Shown: in pieces, positions 52,601 through 59,936 of the stretch
How positions within the stretch are numbered: position 1 is the first letter of the stretch
Layout of the letters: each line of letters begins with the position of its first letter
Origin: Rubellicoccus peritrichatus
GTDB taxonomy: Bacteria; Verrucomicrobiota; Verrucomicrobiia; Opitutales; Cerasicoccaceae
Direction of reading: 5' to 3'
DNA length: 64,000 nt
NCBI RefSeq assembly: GCF_033100135.1
Contig: NZ_CP136920.1
Location: 1,488,001-1,552,000, forward strand
Made by a program: the position numbers and the translations under genes
Notes under the pieces: model-generated
What the model was told of the DNA's origin: nothing
The model's input: the letters and a program-made list of their open reading frames with translations, nothing else
Database searches by the model: none

Positions 52601-53135
52601 CGACTGAAGTCAGGTCGTGGTCCAGGTGCTCATTGCTGCTGACAAGGACTGCGGGTTCCTTGCGAAAATCATGCCCCGGTGCATCGCCAGGCGAGTTATT
52701 TTCCGATCCGCTGACGTCCCAAACCAGGGTGTAGTATGGATTTTGCGGTGTGGTGAACTGGATGCCTGAATCATCAGCTCCGCCGATGGTGCTGACCAGA
52801 TCAGCCCGCGCAGTCACCCGTTGATCGGGCCCGGCAGTCTGTTGAAGTTCACCGAGAGCAATGTTGAGAGCGGCTAATGCATTGGCTCTGGCTTTGTGCG
52901 TGTAAAGCTCTTGGGAGGAAGTGCTCAATTCGATTTGCACTATTGTCGAGAGTGACAAGATAAGCAAGAGAGCCATGCCCATCATGCCCAGGGCAACGAT
53001 AAGGGCGAAGCCTTTCCTTTCTGACGTTTTTCCGAGGCTTGAGTCCGATGCAGAAGTCGTATGAATTTCTGCCTGGATGTTTCCGTTGGATGATTGATGT
53101 GCGTTGGAGGGGGTGGTGTGAGTACGCTTTTTCAT
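49629..53135 (-). CDS. Verru_Chthon cassette protein A-like giant prepilin protein
   Basis: 1168 residues. A hydrophilic leader of ~40 residues ends in ERKG, followed by FALIVALGMMGMALLLILSL, a prepilin/PilX-like hydrophobic helix; YTHKARANALAALNIALGEL follows, as in type II secretion GspK-like and PilX proteins. The long remainder is rich in Asn, Ser, Asp and Gly, with LTGNSLGRAYGEAIVQRIAD and RRFEVVSFRWLSENEL at the end. Length and pattern match the Verru_Chthon_A family of Verrucomicrobia, normally found with B-D partners; those are not in this window. Function unknown, probably a surface pseudopilus component. It has a long 5' intergenic region. Confidence 0.85.
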   Translation of the reverse strand: MKKRTHTTPSNAHQSSNGNIQAEIHTTSASDSSLGKTSERKGFALIVALGMMGMALLLILSLSTIVQIELSTSSQELYTHKARANALAALNIALGELQQTAGPDQRVTARADLVSTIGGADDSGIQFTTPQNPYYTLVWDVSGSENNSPGDAPGHDFRKEPAVLVSSNEHLDHDLTSVAGYPANYVTETTTLSDNNSVVLVPANTSATSVRAPWVDLDDNSSVDGRYAWWVGDEGIKARINIEDNSGTAAEWRSQTYSSPQASNTELAGLNSITLSQAIDFPVLPLADPTGTLNSPLANQYFHDLSFNSQSLLTDVKHGGFKKDLTYGLNATNTQPVEIEDDAFLFARDLSGADTTNNSNLNFAQWGVLRDFYNLRSPTTGSFAARPHRPNVTSEFQMGVHPVVANYQLGIYADWSRDDIRIHYMPTVVLWNPYSFPLECTDMFVALKQTHGNNQLAIKIEAEGVPLGQRAPDGTVNSVTDNTFNIGAPAVSIPAVTIPPGEAIIFSAPFSLNGYAKAGRSADGSTGPIWGYQTAARNYLIQGYPSGSFIDSDTDITKLTPGGPTPNPRLKLEWSSQEVDLLFAEADNTGDKSFRYQLLSGLASGNNIGNSTATFYTPASDPANAAPELFFVSFMPFADTQFYPSLTTQPMAWTGLFNPRGEIHNDGKTGFPNGTLTQDETSGIGYGDPASYRSGFLAGNAAQSNSLQTPNGQNAYVGTLQTGGATEAILYDLPDARLTSLAQLAHANITAPPGENYGDWSSITRAEGSTATGLSDVGLSWSGANDGHTPSYAIGSSQANPYITNLNNYVAEYNPQLTLSGGSSQGDRYHQYTWDYSYLTNDALYDNYFFSTIFQSGSNFDTDNPLMKIEEGATSTDLLDFEDVAEHLQLQGGFNVNSTSVNAWAAFLASLRDVPFDGNTDAGSLFTRFESAVGDQVNESSLNTTDHDSVSGFRRLDDIQIRNLAENIVEQVKLRGPFPSMSAFVNRVLDPTSLRRTTAELSSAAPDPYDLYSDSSYDLEMMSQLKGALHAALELSTANEGFLSDADFVVEEDEVNGNNFDARKGFASAVGTHVPGYLSQVDILSALGSAMTVRSDTFTIRVAGEALDQLTGNSLGRAYGEAIVQRIADYVSSSDLPTTKTASLNAINQEFGRRFEVVSFRWLSENEL

Positions 53136-53270
53136 TTCAATTAATTCCCTGAAACTTGATACATGTATAGTTGTTATCGGATTCAGTAGTTGCTGTTTTA
53201 TCGATCGTAACCGATACCGCTTGTGCTACTACGTTGAAGTGAAGTGGGTTGCTTGGGGGCATAGATCAAA

Positions 53271-53304
53271 AATCTCCGGAAGGCTTGTGAGCTTTCCAGA
53301 GATT
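53271..53304. other. Stable stem-loop upstream of the giant prepilin gene
   Basis: AATCTCCGGAAGGCT and AGCTTTCCAGAGATT form a 15-bp stem (two G-U pairs in RNA) with a TGTG loop. It lies 136 bp before the start of the minus-strand gene and 413 bp from the ligase stop. It could be a terminator, leader hairpin or small RNA part. The rest of 53136-53606 shows no gene; a short open frame at 53221-53469 lacks coding character. Confidence 0.5.
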
Positions 53305-53606
53305 CGCATCGCATTGTCGTTTTTAGTTGCTGTTTGTCGACTAAGAAGTTGCCGAAATAAATCCAGTGGGCACCCGGAAAAGTGCAGGCCGGGCTTAGGT
53401 CTAAGCTACTCTATGATATACTACTTTGGCTTGCGAATTTCACGGTGCCTTTCTGGGGCAAATCTGTGAATTCATTATCTCAGCGCTTCGGGCTTTTATT
53501 GATACCGCTGAACTTAAAACTGTTATCTGAAATTACTGCTGTGCTTAGGGTGAAGAATTTTACCCCAATGTTACCAATCTCATTCAAAATCAATATGATA
53601 GGTTTT

Positions 53607-53680
53607 ACCACGAAAGACACGAAGAGCACGAAGCTTGAATCAATATTATTGGCTTCGTGCTCTTCGTGTCCTCCGTGGTG
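53607..53680. repeat. Dispersed hairpin, 'cacgaagagcacgaag' family
   Basis: ACCACGAAAGACACGAAGAG plus GCACGAAGC (about 53607-53634) pairs almost perfectly with GCTTCGTGCTCTTCGTGTCC plus TCCGTGGT (53652-53680). It lies 37 bases past the stop of the ligase gene and could also end its transcript. Confidence 0.8.
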
Positions 53681-53716
53681 AGAAAAATCGTTGGACAGGC
53701 TCCTGGCTAAAGCGTT

Positions 53717-55249
53717 TTACCTTTTGTAGATAGAATCTTGAATGTTCATTGACTCCAGCGCTTTGCGGTCCACTTTTCCTGAGGCTCCCTTGGGTAGATT
53801 TGTGAGGAAAATGATTTCTTCAGGTAGTTTGTATTCTGCCAGATAATCTCGTGCGAAATCGCGTAAGGCTTTTGCTTTGATCTTTGATTCGCTTTTTATA
53901 ACGACATAGGCGCGGACACGTTGGCCGTAGGCTGAATCGGGAACGCCAACAACGCCGGCTTCGAGTACGTCAGGATGTTGAAAGAGTGCGCTTTCGACGT
54001 CATGCGGTACGATATTGGAGCCGCCGCGGACAATGATTTGTTTACTGCGCCCATGGAACCAGAGGAAGCCATCCTCATCAACCGATGCAAGATCACCTGT
54101 GCAAAACCATCCATCGCGAAAAGCTCTTTTCGTTGCTTCGGGATTTTCGAAGTAGGAGGACATGATGGTTTCGCTTTTCACCAGGACTTCACCTGTTTCG
54201 TCATTGGGAACGGGTTTCCCAGTTGTATCAGAAACAATGAAATCCACTCCATTGATAGCCTTGCCAATTGAGCCGGTCCGCTTGCCGTTACCAGCCGGAT
54301 TTGATGTTATCATCATGGCCTCGGTTGAAGAGTAGGCCTCCGTTAGTGCGATGCCAAAATGAGTCTGAAAGCGTTCATGCAAAGCAACGGGGACTGCGTC
54401 ACCGGAAGCGATGCAAAGGCGCAATTGGTTTTGCTGCAGGGCATGCTGGTTTTCGACTTCGTCAACAAGAAGTGCGTAGGTGGCAGGCAGGCCAAAGAGT
54501 AGTGTTATTTTTTCCTCCGAAATTAATCTGGCCGCCGCTTTCGCTTCAAACTCTTTCAATAATACAATGCGTGAACCGGCATAAAGCGTGGGCATGGTTC
54601 CGCGTAATAATGCGAAAGTGTGACACAATGAAATGTAAATCAATGCGGAGTCTCCTTGGATGTAGCCGTATTGTGCGTTTTGATTATGAACGTTTGCGAT
54701 GTGCTGCCGTCTTGCATGAAGCGCTCCCTTCGGGTCCCCGGTTGTTCCGGATGTAAAGAAAAGTGTCATCAAATGGTCATCGTCGAGTTCCGGAAAAACG
54801 ATGTCCCCAGTATTATCTTTAAGCAGTTCGTCAAAAGAACGAGCTCCCGGAAAATTTTGACAGTCTGTCGTGTAGCAATGATCAACTGAAAGGTTGCCTA
54901 AATGATCAAGAAGTGGCCGCAGCAGATCCTCTTCGGTTATGAGCAGCTTTGGCCTTCCTTTCTTGAGGAGGATCTCGGTCTCGACCGGAGCGAAGCGATT
55001 GTTGACTGGCATCGCAATGGCACCAATGCGAAAGCAGGCGTAGTAGGAAATAATGATCTCGAGGCAGTTGTGTAAATGAATCGCAACACGATCATTAGAC
55101 CCAATACCCAGTTTGATGAAATTCGCGGCGACTGTATCGACGATTTCGGCTAGTTCCGTAAAACTTACTCTCTTGTCGCCATCAACGATGGCCTCCTTGT
55201 CGCCATAAGCAGGATGAATCCTGAGGGGGTTGTGATCTGATGGATTCAT
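53717..55249 (-). CDS. Acyl-CoA synthetase/AMP-dependent ligase
   Basis: Class I adenylate-forming enzyme, 510 residues, activating a carboxylic acid with ATP and CoA. Motifs: LFFTSGTTGDPKGAL (P-loop), AYSSTEAMM, GWFCTGDLASVDEDGFLWFHGRSKQIIVRGG, PHDVESAL, and LPKGASGKVDRKAL with the catalytic Lys. No signal or membrane segment. Substrate choice cannot be read from the sequence; long- or medium-chain fatty acids are the usual substrates. Single gene on the minus strand, divergent from the 55462 set. Confidence 0.92.
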   Translation of the reverse strand: MNPSDHNPLRIHPAYGDKEAIVDGDKRVSFTELAEIVDTVAANFIKLGIGSNDRVAIHLHNCLEIIISYYACFRIGAIAMPVNNRFAPVETEILLKKGRPKLLITEEDLLRPLLDHLGNLSVDHCYTTDCQNFPGARSFDELLKDNTGDIVFPELDDDHLMTLFFTSGTTGDPKGALHARRQHIANVHNQNAQYGYIQGDSALIYISLCHTFALLRGTMPTLYAGSRIVLLKEFEAKAAARLISEEKITLLFGLPATYALLVDEVENQHALQQNQLRLCIASGDAVPVALHERFQTHFGIALTEAYSSTEAMMITSNPAGNGKRTGSIGKAINGVDFIVSDTTGKPVPNDETGEVLVKSETIMSSYFENPEATKRAFRDGWFCTGDLASVDEDGFLWFHGRSKQIIVRGGSNIVPHDVESALFQHPDVLEAGVVGVPDSAYGQRVRAYVVIKSESKIKAKALRDFARDYLAEYKLPEEIIFLTNLPKGASGKVDRKALESMNIQDSIYKR

Positions 55250-55461
55250 AAGCTGAAGTTTATGAGTGAATACCAGAAGTTTTGCCAGAGTGAATGTTGC
55301 AGAGTGTCAGCCTTTGGGCGGTTGAATCTACTGGAGTTTGAAAAGTATGGATTCACATTAATGTTACATTATTTATTTTCTATTGACATAAAAAATGCCT
55401 TTTTGATCATGATTTGAGTTTGAGCCTTACATTGTAAATAATCCTGTAAACGATACCAGCT

Positions 55462-55998
55462 ATGGATAATGATGATATTGTAAATGCGATTACTGTTCTG
55501 TTCACAGCTCCTACTGAAGCTGTTGTAGATGCTGCCTCTCATCAGCGTCGTATTTGGATTAAGTGGTTGAAGGACATTGACCGGCTTATCAACCCGCCCA
55601 CGGGTGTTGACAAACCATCGAAGGCGCAAGCTAACGAGATTATTCTTAGACACCTTGAGCTTGCTCCGGTTTGGAAAATGTCTGCTCAAATATCGATAGG
55701 TATCGGTATGCGTATTGCTTCCATTCGTCGTATGGAAGGAGGCATCAAGCTTGGTATCGGCACGAGCATGGTATCAGCATCGGGCAGTTTTGGCTTTATG
55801 AGCGAGAGTGCCTCGGAAAGCACCCTCCAGGCACGCGCGAATTACGCGATGTCCAATGAGCAGGAAGTGACATTAAAGGAATACCTTAATGATCTTGGGG
55901 TTGGGGTGACCGACCCGACGACTTTAACCAAGGCTATTGACAGACTGGCGGCAGCGACTGTCCCACTTCCATCCCTGGCTGAAGTAAAGAAATCATAG
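55462..55998 (+). CDS. Unknown protein 1 of a three-gene module
   Basis: 178 residues, no named family recognised. An N-terminal amphipathic helical part (DIVNAITVLFTAPTEAVVDA, WIKWLKDIDRLI) is followed by a beta-strand region with alternating pattern: SAQISIGIGMRIASIRRMEG, GIKLGIGTSMVSASGSFGFM and STLQARANYAMSNEQEVTLKE. No signal peptide, so probably cytoplasmic. It is 3 bp ahead of the next gene and opens a run of six plus-strand genes. The beta-region vaguely resembles the DUF2589 type, but not enough to claim it. Confidence 0.75.
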   Translation: MDNDDIVNAITVLFTAPTEAVVDAASHQRRIWIKWLKDIDRLINPPTGVDKPSKAQANEIILRHLELAPVWKMSAQISIGIGMRIASIRRMEGGIKLGIGTSMVSASGSFGFMSESASESTLQARANYAMSNEQEVTLKEYLNDLGVGVTDPTTLTKAIDRLAAATVPLPSLAEVKKS

Positions 55999-56001
55999 TA
56001 G

Positions 56002-56577
56002 ATGGCAAAAGATTCCAAGGTTATGTCCACCGATTATTCCAAGGCGATAACTCAGGCACTGAATAAGCTGCGTAATGAAGTGGGCGCAGACAATTCCCTG
56101 TCGAAGGACGAAAAGGAATCGTATAAAATGGTTATTTCGCGTATGCGAAAATTAGCCCGAGATGAAGCCAGTGGTGAATTGCCCGATGAGGCCAAGTTGC
56201 CTTCAGTTGATACATTTTTGATTGCACTGCAAAAATCAATAAGTCGGGTGAGTCGCGATTCAGCCGAGGTTGCTCCGGATCAGGCGCGTTCCTTGATCAG
56301 TGGCTCTGTTGCATTTGATGTTTCCTTGCAATGTGATCTTGAGCCGTTGTCGCAGAAATTATATCTTACTAGTGGAGATGACGGGTATCCGCTCAAGCTC
56401 GTTGGGAATATTAATACAGATGTTGATATTGATGTTTACCAACCTGTTGAAGAAGAAACAGAGAATGCGAACGTAAGCCCGGACTCGAAGGAGAAAGATA
56501 CGAATGCCAAACGGACCAAAAAGACCGCCAAAAAGAAAAAAACTGCAGTCAAAAAGACACACGGAAGGAAAAGTTGA
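56002..56577 (+). CDS. Unknown protein 2 of a three-gene module, Lys-rich tail
   Basis: 191 residues. N-terminal helices (AITQALNKLRNEVGADNSLS, YKMVISRMRKLARDEASG), a beta-rich middle (SGSVAFDVSLQCDLEPLSQK then LKLVGNINTDVDIDVYQPV), an acidic linker, and a strongly basic tail: KRTKKTAKKKKTAVKKTHGR. Such tails bind nucleic acid or acidic partners in other proteins (histone H1-like), but no fold is recognised. It follows gene 1 by 3 bp; the third gene starts 4 bp after its stop. Confidence 0.75.
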   Translation: MAKDSKVMSTDYSKAITQALNKLRNEVGADNSLSKDEKESYKMVISRMRKLARDEASGELPDEAKLPSVDTFLIALQKSISRVSRDSAEVAPDQARSLISGSVAFDVSLQCDLEPLSQKLYLTSGDDGYPLKLVGNINTDVDIDVYQPVEEETENANVSPDSKEKDTNAKRTKKTAKKKKTAVKKTHGRKS

Positions 56578-56581
56578 GGGT

Positions 56582-56848
56582 ATGGCTGTGCAGAAAGCAG
56601 AAGTTCCGGGGACTGAAATATCGACGATCTTTGATCAGACAATCAGTGACGTTATTGCCGCCGGCCGAAAGAACAGTGATTTCAACGGTGTCGTTGATAT
56701 CGGGATTACTTTTCGAAATGTGCATATTGATAAATCCGGAGTCCTCGCTACGATTTTTGGTCGCCAGAATGGTGATGAATCTTCGGTTGAGGTTAAGCTC
56801 GCGACGAGGATCAATCTTGAAGATATCAAGAATGGCGGCAGCGAGTAG
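56582..56848 (+). CDS. Unknown protein 3 of a three-gene module
   Basis: 88 residues from the ATG at 56582 with GAGGG immediately upstream; an earlier in-frame ATG at 56504 lies inside gene 2 and is unlikely. One helix (ISTIFDQTISDVIAAGRKN) and then alternating strands: GVVDIGITFRNVHIDKSGVL, ATIFGRQNGDESSVEVKLAT. The helix-then-beta layout matches genes 1 and 2 in miniature, so the three may form one complex. Function unknown. Confidence 0.7.
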   Translation: MAVQKAEVPGTEISTIFDQTISDVIAAGRKNSDFNGVVDIGITFRNVHIDKSGVLATIFGRQNGDESSVEVKLATRINLEDIKNGGSE

Positions 56849-56925
56849 CTGCTGGTTTGGGTCGCAACTATCGCAGTTCTTTGCGATTGCCAGCCTTGGC
56901 CTGTTCTGTCGAAGTCAGGGCACGC

Positions 56926-58239
56926 TTGAAGACTGAAGAAAAAAGCAATGCCATCAACGCCTCGGGCGAGACCAGCTGGTATCCGACGGATAACGCAGGG
57001 AAGATTTTTGCGTCACTTAATTCGTGGCAACTGCAATCGACATTCCGCGTGTCAGCCGGGCTTAAGCAGCACGTGCAGATTGAGCGGCTGGAAAGCGCGC
57101 TTGAACGGACTGTTCGGCGTTTCCCTTTGTTTCAGACACGGGTTAAGCCAGGCTTTTTCTGGTATTACTTCGAACCGAATGGAGCGACTCCACCCATACA
57201 GCCCGACTCGAAATTTCCACTGGGCGAAGCGTTTTCCGGAAAGGGCAGGGGGCATCCGTGGCGAATTCGAGTGTATCACCGAACCGTGGCACTTGATTGT
57301 GCCCATGTTTTGACGGATGGGTCCGGTGCACTTACTTTTCTTAATACGCTGCTTGCTGAATACTTAAACTATCAGGGGCCGCGAGATCCGGCAGTTGGTC
57401 TTCTGGATGTTGAGGAAAGGCCACACCCGGAAGAACTGGAGAATGCTTTTCCCAAACAATTTCAGTCGGGGCTTCCGGCTTTTAAACATGAGTCCCGTGC
57501 GTGCCAGTTATCCTTGGATGCCGACAAACCTGGTGTTCGGCATGTGACATGCGGCCGGGTTTCGGCTTCGCTTCTGCGGGAAAAGGCCAAGGTAGCTGGA
57601 GCCAGTGTCGGCGAATACCTGAACGCAGCTTACCTGGAAGCCCTGCAAGGCTCTGTGTTGGAAAAGACAAATGGCGCTTTGCATAAAGTGAGTGGACCGA
57701 TTCGCATTGATGTTCCGGTCAACCTGCGCCCGGTGTTCCCATCGAGAAGTCTGCGCAATTTTTTCCTGACCGTTTTTGTGGCGATTGACCCGCGCCTTGG
57801 TGAATGGTCGTTTGAGGAGATTTTGGAAGCCGTTCATCACCAAATGCGATTGCAGCGCAGCCCACGGCTTTATCGCCAGATCATTTCGCGCAATGTCGGT
57901 TCGGAGCGGAGTTTCTTCCTGCGTCACCTGCCACTGGCGGTAAAGAATATGTTAATGCCGTGGATTTTCCAAAAATGGAATCTCCGCTGGACGACCAGCA
58001 GTCTGTCGAATCTGGGTATGCTCAAACTGCCAGTTGAAATGGCTGATGGGATTGAACGCTTTGATATGCTGCCAACCCATCCGGCTTCACGCAGTATTGG
58101 TTGTGGTGTGATTGGCTTTGGTGACAAGATCAGCATCACATTTAACCGGACAGCGATTGAACCCATCGTGGAGCGTCTTTTCTTTCGTGGATTACGGAAC
58201 AAAGGTATTCCTGTTTCGATCGAAACGAATGAGGGTTAG
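56926..58239 (+). CDS. Condensation-type acyltransferase (alcohol acetyltransferase-like)
   Basis: 437 residues from the TTG at 56926, chosen for AGGG seven bases upstream; TTG 56857 is a longer option. The fold is that of the CoA-dependent acyltransferase/condensation superfamily: the catalytic motif is in DCAHVLTDGSGALTFLNTLL (HxxxDG), and GPIRIDVPVNLRPVFPSRSL with SNLGMLKLP are the second-lobe marks. Together with the DUF6320-like membrane protein 2 bp downstream it forms a pair known from other bacteria. It probably moves an acyl group to an alcohol, lipid or glycan; the substrate is unknown. Confidence 0.85.
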   Translation: MKTEEKSNAINASGETSWYPTDNAGKIFASLNSWQLQSTFRVSAGLKQHVQIERLESALERTVRRFPLFQTRVKPGFFWYYFEPNGATPPIQPDSKFPLGEAFSGKGRGHPWRIRVYHRTVALDCAHVLTDGSGALTFLNTLLAEYLNYQGPRDPAVGLLDVEERPHPEELENAFPKQFQSGLPAFKHESRACQLSLDADKPGVRHVTCGRVSASLLREKAKVAGASVGEYLNAAYLEALQGSVLEKTNGALHKVSGPIRIDVPVNLRPVFPSRSLRNFFLTVFVAIDPRLGEWSFEEILEAVHHQMRLQRSPRLYRQIISRNVGSERSFFLRHLPLAVKNMLMPWIFQKWNLRWTTSSLSNLGMLKLPVEMADGIERFDMLPTHPASRSIGCGVIGFGDKISITFNRTAIEPIVERLFFRGLRNKGIPVSIETNEG

Positions 58240-58241
58240 GC

Positions 58242-58949
58242 ATGGCTTATTGTTCTGAATGTGGAATCGAAGTAACGACAGAGCGGGAAAATTGTCCGCT
58301 TTGTGGCGCAAAGTTGCAGTCCGCCGCACCGGTTTTTGATTCGGTATTCCCCGTTGAGGTCCGTCCCGCAGCTGTTGAGCCATTGAGTTGGTTTGAGATC
58401 CGAAGAATCCTCTTTGGAACCTTGAGTTTCATTTTCGCCCTTGGGATTATTAGTGTGTTGGTCGTCAATCTCACGCAAAACGGCACTTTAAACTGGGCGC
58501 GTTATGCTGTGGTTTCATTGGCGGTAGGCTGGTCTGTGCTTGGGCTTGGGCTTTATCTTTATTCTAGGCCGATGGCTCTGCTCTGGCGAGCAGCCGGGGC
58601 TGTCACTTTTCTCCTGATCCTGCTGGATATCTTTTATGAAGGCGTTTCCTGGTCGGTTACCCTGGCTTTGCCCATCATATTATTGGTGTTGAGCTTGGCA
58701 TCCTGGCTTTGGTGGTTATTTCAGGTCGCCCGTGCGCATTGGGCCAGTGCGGTAGCCTCCATTCTGGCGGCGATTGCCGTATTGTGCTTCGGTGTGAATT
58801 TCATTGTAGATCTCTACACTGAAGGATCGCTTTTGCCAACTTGGTCTGCCATTGTCGCTCTTTCTCTTGGTCCACCTTTCCTTTTTCTCATTTATATACG
58901 TTATCGCTTAAGCAAAACGGTTGACCTTCCGAAAGTGTTTCACCGATGA
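58242..58949 (+). CDS. DUF6320-like membrane protein with N-terminal zinc ribbon
   Basis: 235 residues. A zinc ribbon at about 4-22 (CSECGIEVTTERENCPLCG: CxxC...CxxC), a linker, then about six membrane helices between 50 and 225. This matches the DUF6320 layout, found beside acyltransferases like the upstream gene (2 bp away). It may anchor or regulate that enzyme at the membrane; no catalytic residues are seen. Next gene starts 15 bp later. Confidence 0.85.
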   Translation: MAYCSECGIEVTTERENCPLCGAKLQSAAPVFDSVFPVEVRPAAVEPLSWFEIRRILFGTLSFIFALGIISVLVVNLTQNGTLNWARYAVVSLAVGWSVLGLGLYLYSRPMALLWRAAGAVTFLLILLDIFYEGVSWSVTLALPIILLVLSLASWLWWLFQVARAHWASAVASILAAIAVLCFGVNFIVDLYTEGSLLPTWSAIVALSLGPPFLFLIYIRYRLSKTVDLPKVFHR

Positions 58950-58964
58950 TCCGCGTCAACAACC

Positions 58965-59918
58965 ATGGCTGAAAAACCAATAGAGCGCCATTATTACGTC
59001 CGTAGTCTGGATTTCCGGGATTTCTGGGACATCTGTGGCCATTTTCAACGATCCCATCCGTCTCTGCCTGATATTCGTTATAGCATCGACGGGCCAGATG
59101 GCCGTATTATTGATCGAGAGATCGATGTGGCCTCAATTCTCCGGAAGCTGGGCAGCGATCAGAAGGATGTCTCTTTCCAGGCTGAACTGACTGATGATGC
59201 TGATGGCGGCTGGAAAAAGGCGGTCCTGTCTTACCGTTCCAAGGCCGAAGATGCTTCGAAGGAAGGGCTTAGCTTTCTCAGTCCCGGTGTTGATAAGCTG
59301 GCTCTGGCGGAGTTCGAAGAAGTGATATTTGACCAGTATGATCTCCCTGAGGAGGACACAGATCAGGTGCAATTTGGACATCCCTGCGAGATGCTGGCCG
59401 CTGTGCTGGATATGCGGGGCTTTTCGTCTTTTTGTGAAAAACCGAATATCGAGTCTCCATACATTTGTGGGTTGATGTATTCTTTTTATAAAATGGCAGT
59501 CCGTGGCTTTAAGCACTTCCCGGCTGACATGGTTAAGTTCACCGGTGATGGCTTGGTTGCTGTCTGGGAAACTACGGTCGAGACACGCCAGATGGCAATT
59601 GAGGCCTGTCTGCAGGGCGCAATGGAAATTGATGCCAAGTGGCAGGTTGGCCGCCGTCGCCCACAGTTCAGCCATGGTGCGCCGGATAGCATCGGAGTGG
59701 GTATCTCCTTTGGTCTTGGCAGTCGTGTGCCTGATGTTTCGGACTACATTGGCCGTCCTATCAATGTGGCAAGTCGACTTTGCAATGCCTGCCCTGGTGG
59801 AGATCTCATCGTCGACAAATCCGTTCCGGGAATCGGGGATGACATTCGCAAAGAAGACACATCCGTCCATGTGAAGTCTTTCGGGCGCTACTATGTCTGG
59901 CGCATCCGGGGCATCTGA
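58965..59918 (+). CDS. Class III adenylate/guanylate cyclase domain protein
   Basis: 317 residues. An unrecognised N-terminal domain (about 1-130, possibly sensory) precedes a complete class III cyclase domain (about 140-310). Metal Asp residues are in AAVLDMRGFSSF and MVKFTGDGLVAVWE (with the base-reading Lys of VKFTGD); DYIGRPINVASRL gives the second base-reading Asp and the transition-state Asn and Arg. All expected residues are present, so cAMP or cGMP production is likely. No membrane segment. It lies 15 bp after the DUF6320 gene, so it may share its transcript. Confidence 0.88.
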   Translation: MAEKPIERHYYVRSLDFRDFWDICGHFQRSHPSLPDIRYSIDGPDGRIIDREIDVASILRKLGSDQKDVSFQAELTDDADGGWKKAVLSYRSKAEDASKEGLSFLSPGVDKLALAEFEEVIFDQYDLPEEDTDQVQFGHPCEMLAAVLDMRGFSSFCEKPNIESPYICGLMYSFYKMAVRGFKHFPADMVKFTGDGLVAVWETTVETRQMAIEACLQGAMEIDAKWQVGRRRPQFSHGAPDSIGVGISFGLGSRVPDVSDYIGRPINVASRLCNACPGGDLIVDKSVPGIGDDIRKEDTSVHVKSFGRYYVWRIRGI

Positions 59919-59936
59919 TACGGTAGGTTTCGCTGA

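Noticed and set aside
53221-53469. 82-codon plus-strand open frame before the giant prepilin gene
   Set aside because: Contains the 15-bp stem-loop, has no ribosome site or protein-like composition.
55380-55415. Sigma-70 promoter before the 55462 gene (TTGACA at 55383)
   Set aside because: A perfect -35 is present but no good -10 lies 16-18 bases downstream, so the site is not supported.
59133-59870. Minus-strand open frame of 245 codons opposite the cyclase gene
   Set aside because: No coding character or family pattern, while the plus strand has a complete class III cyclase domain.
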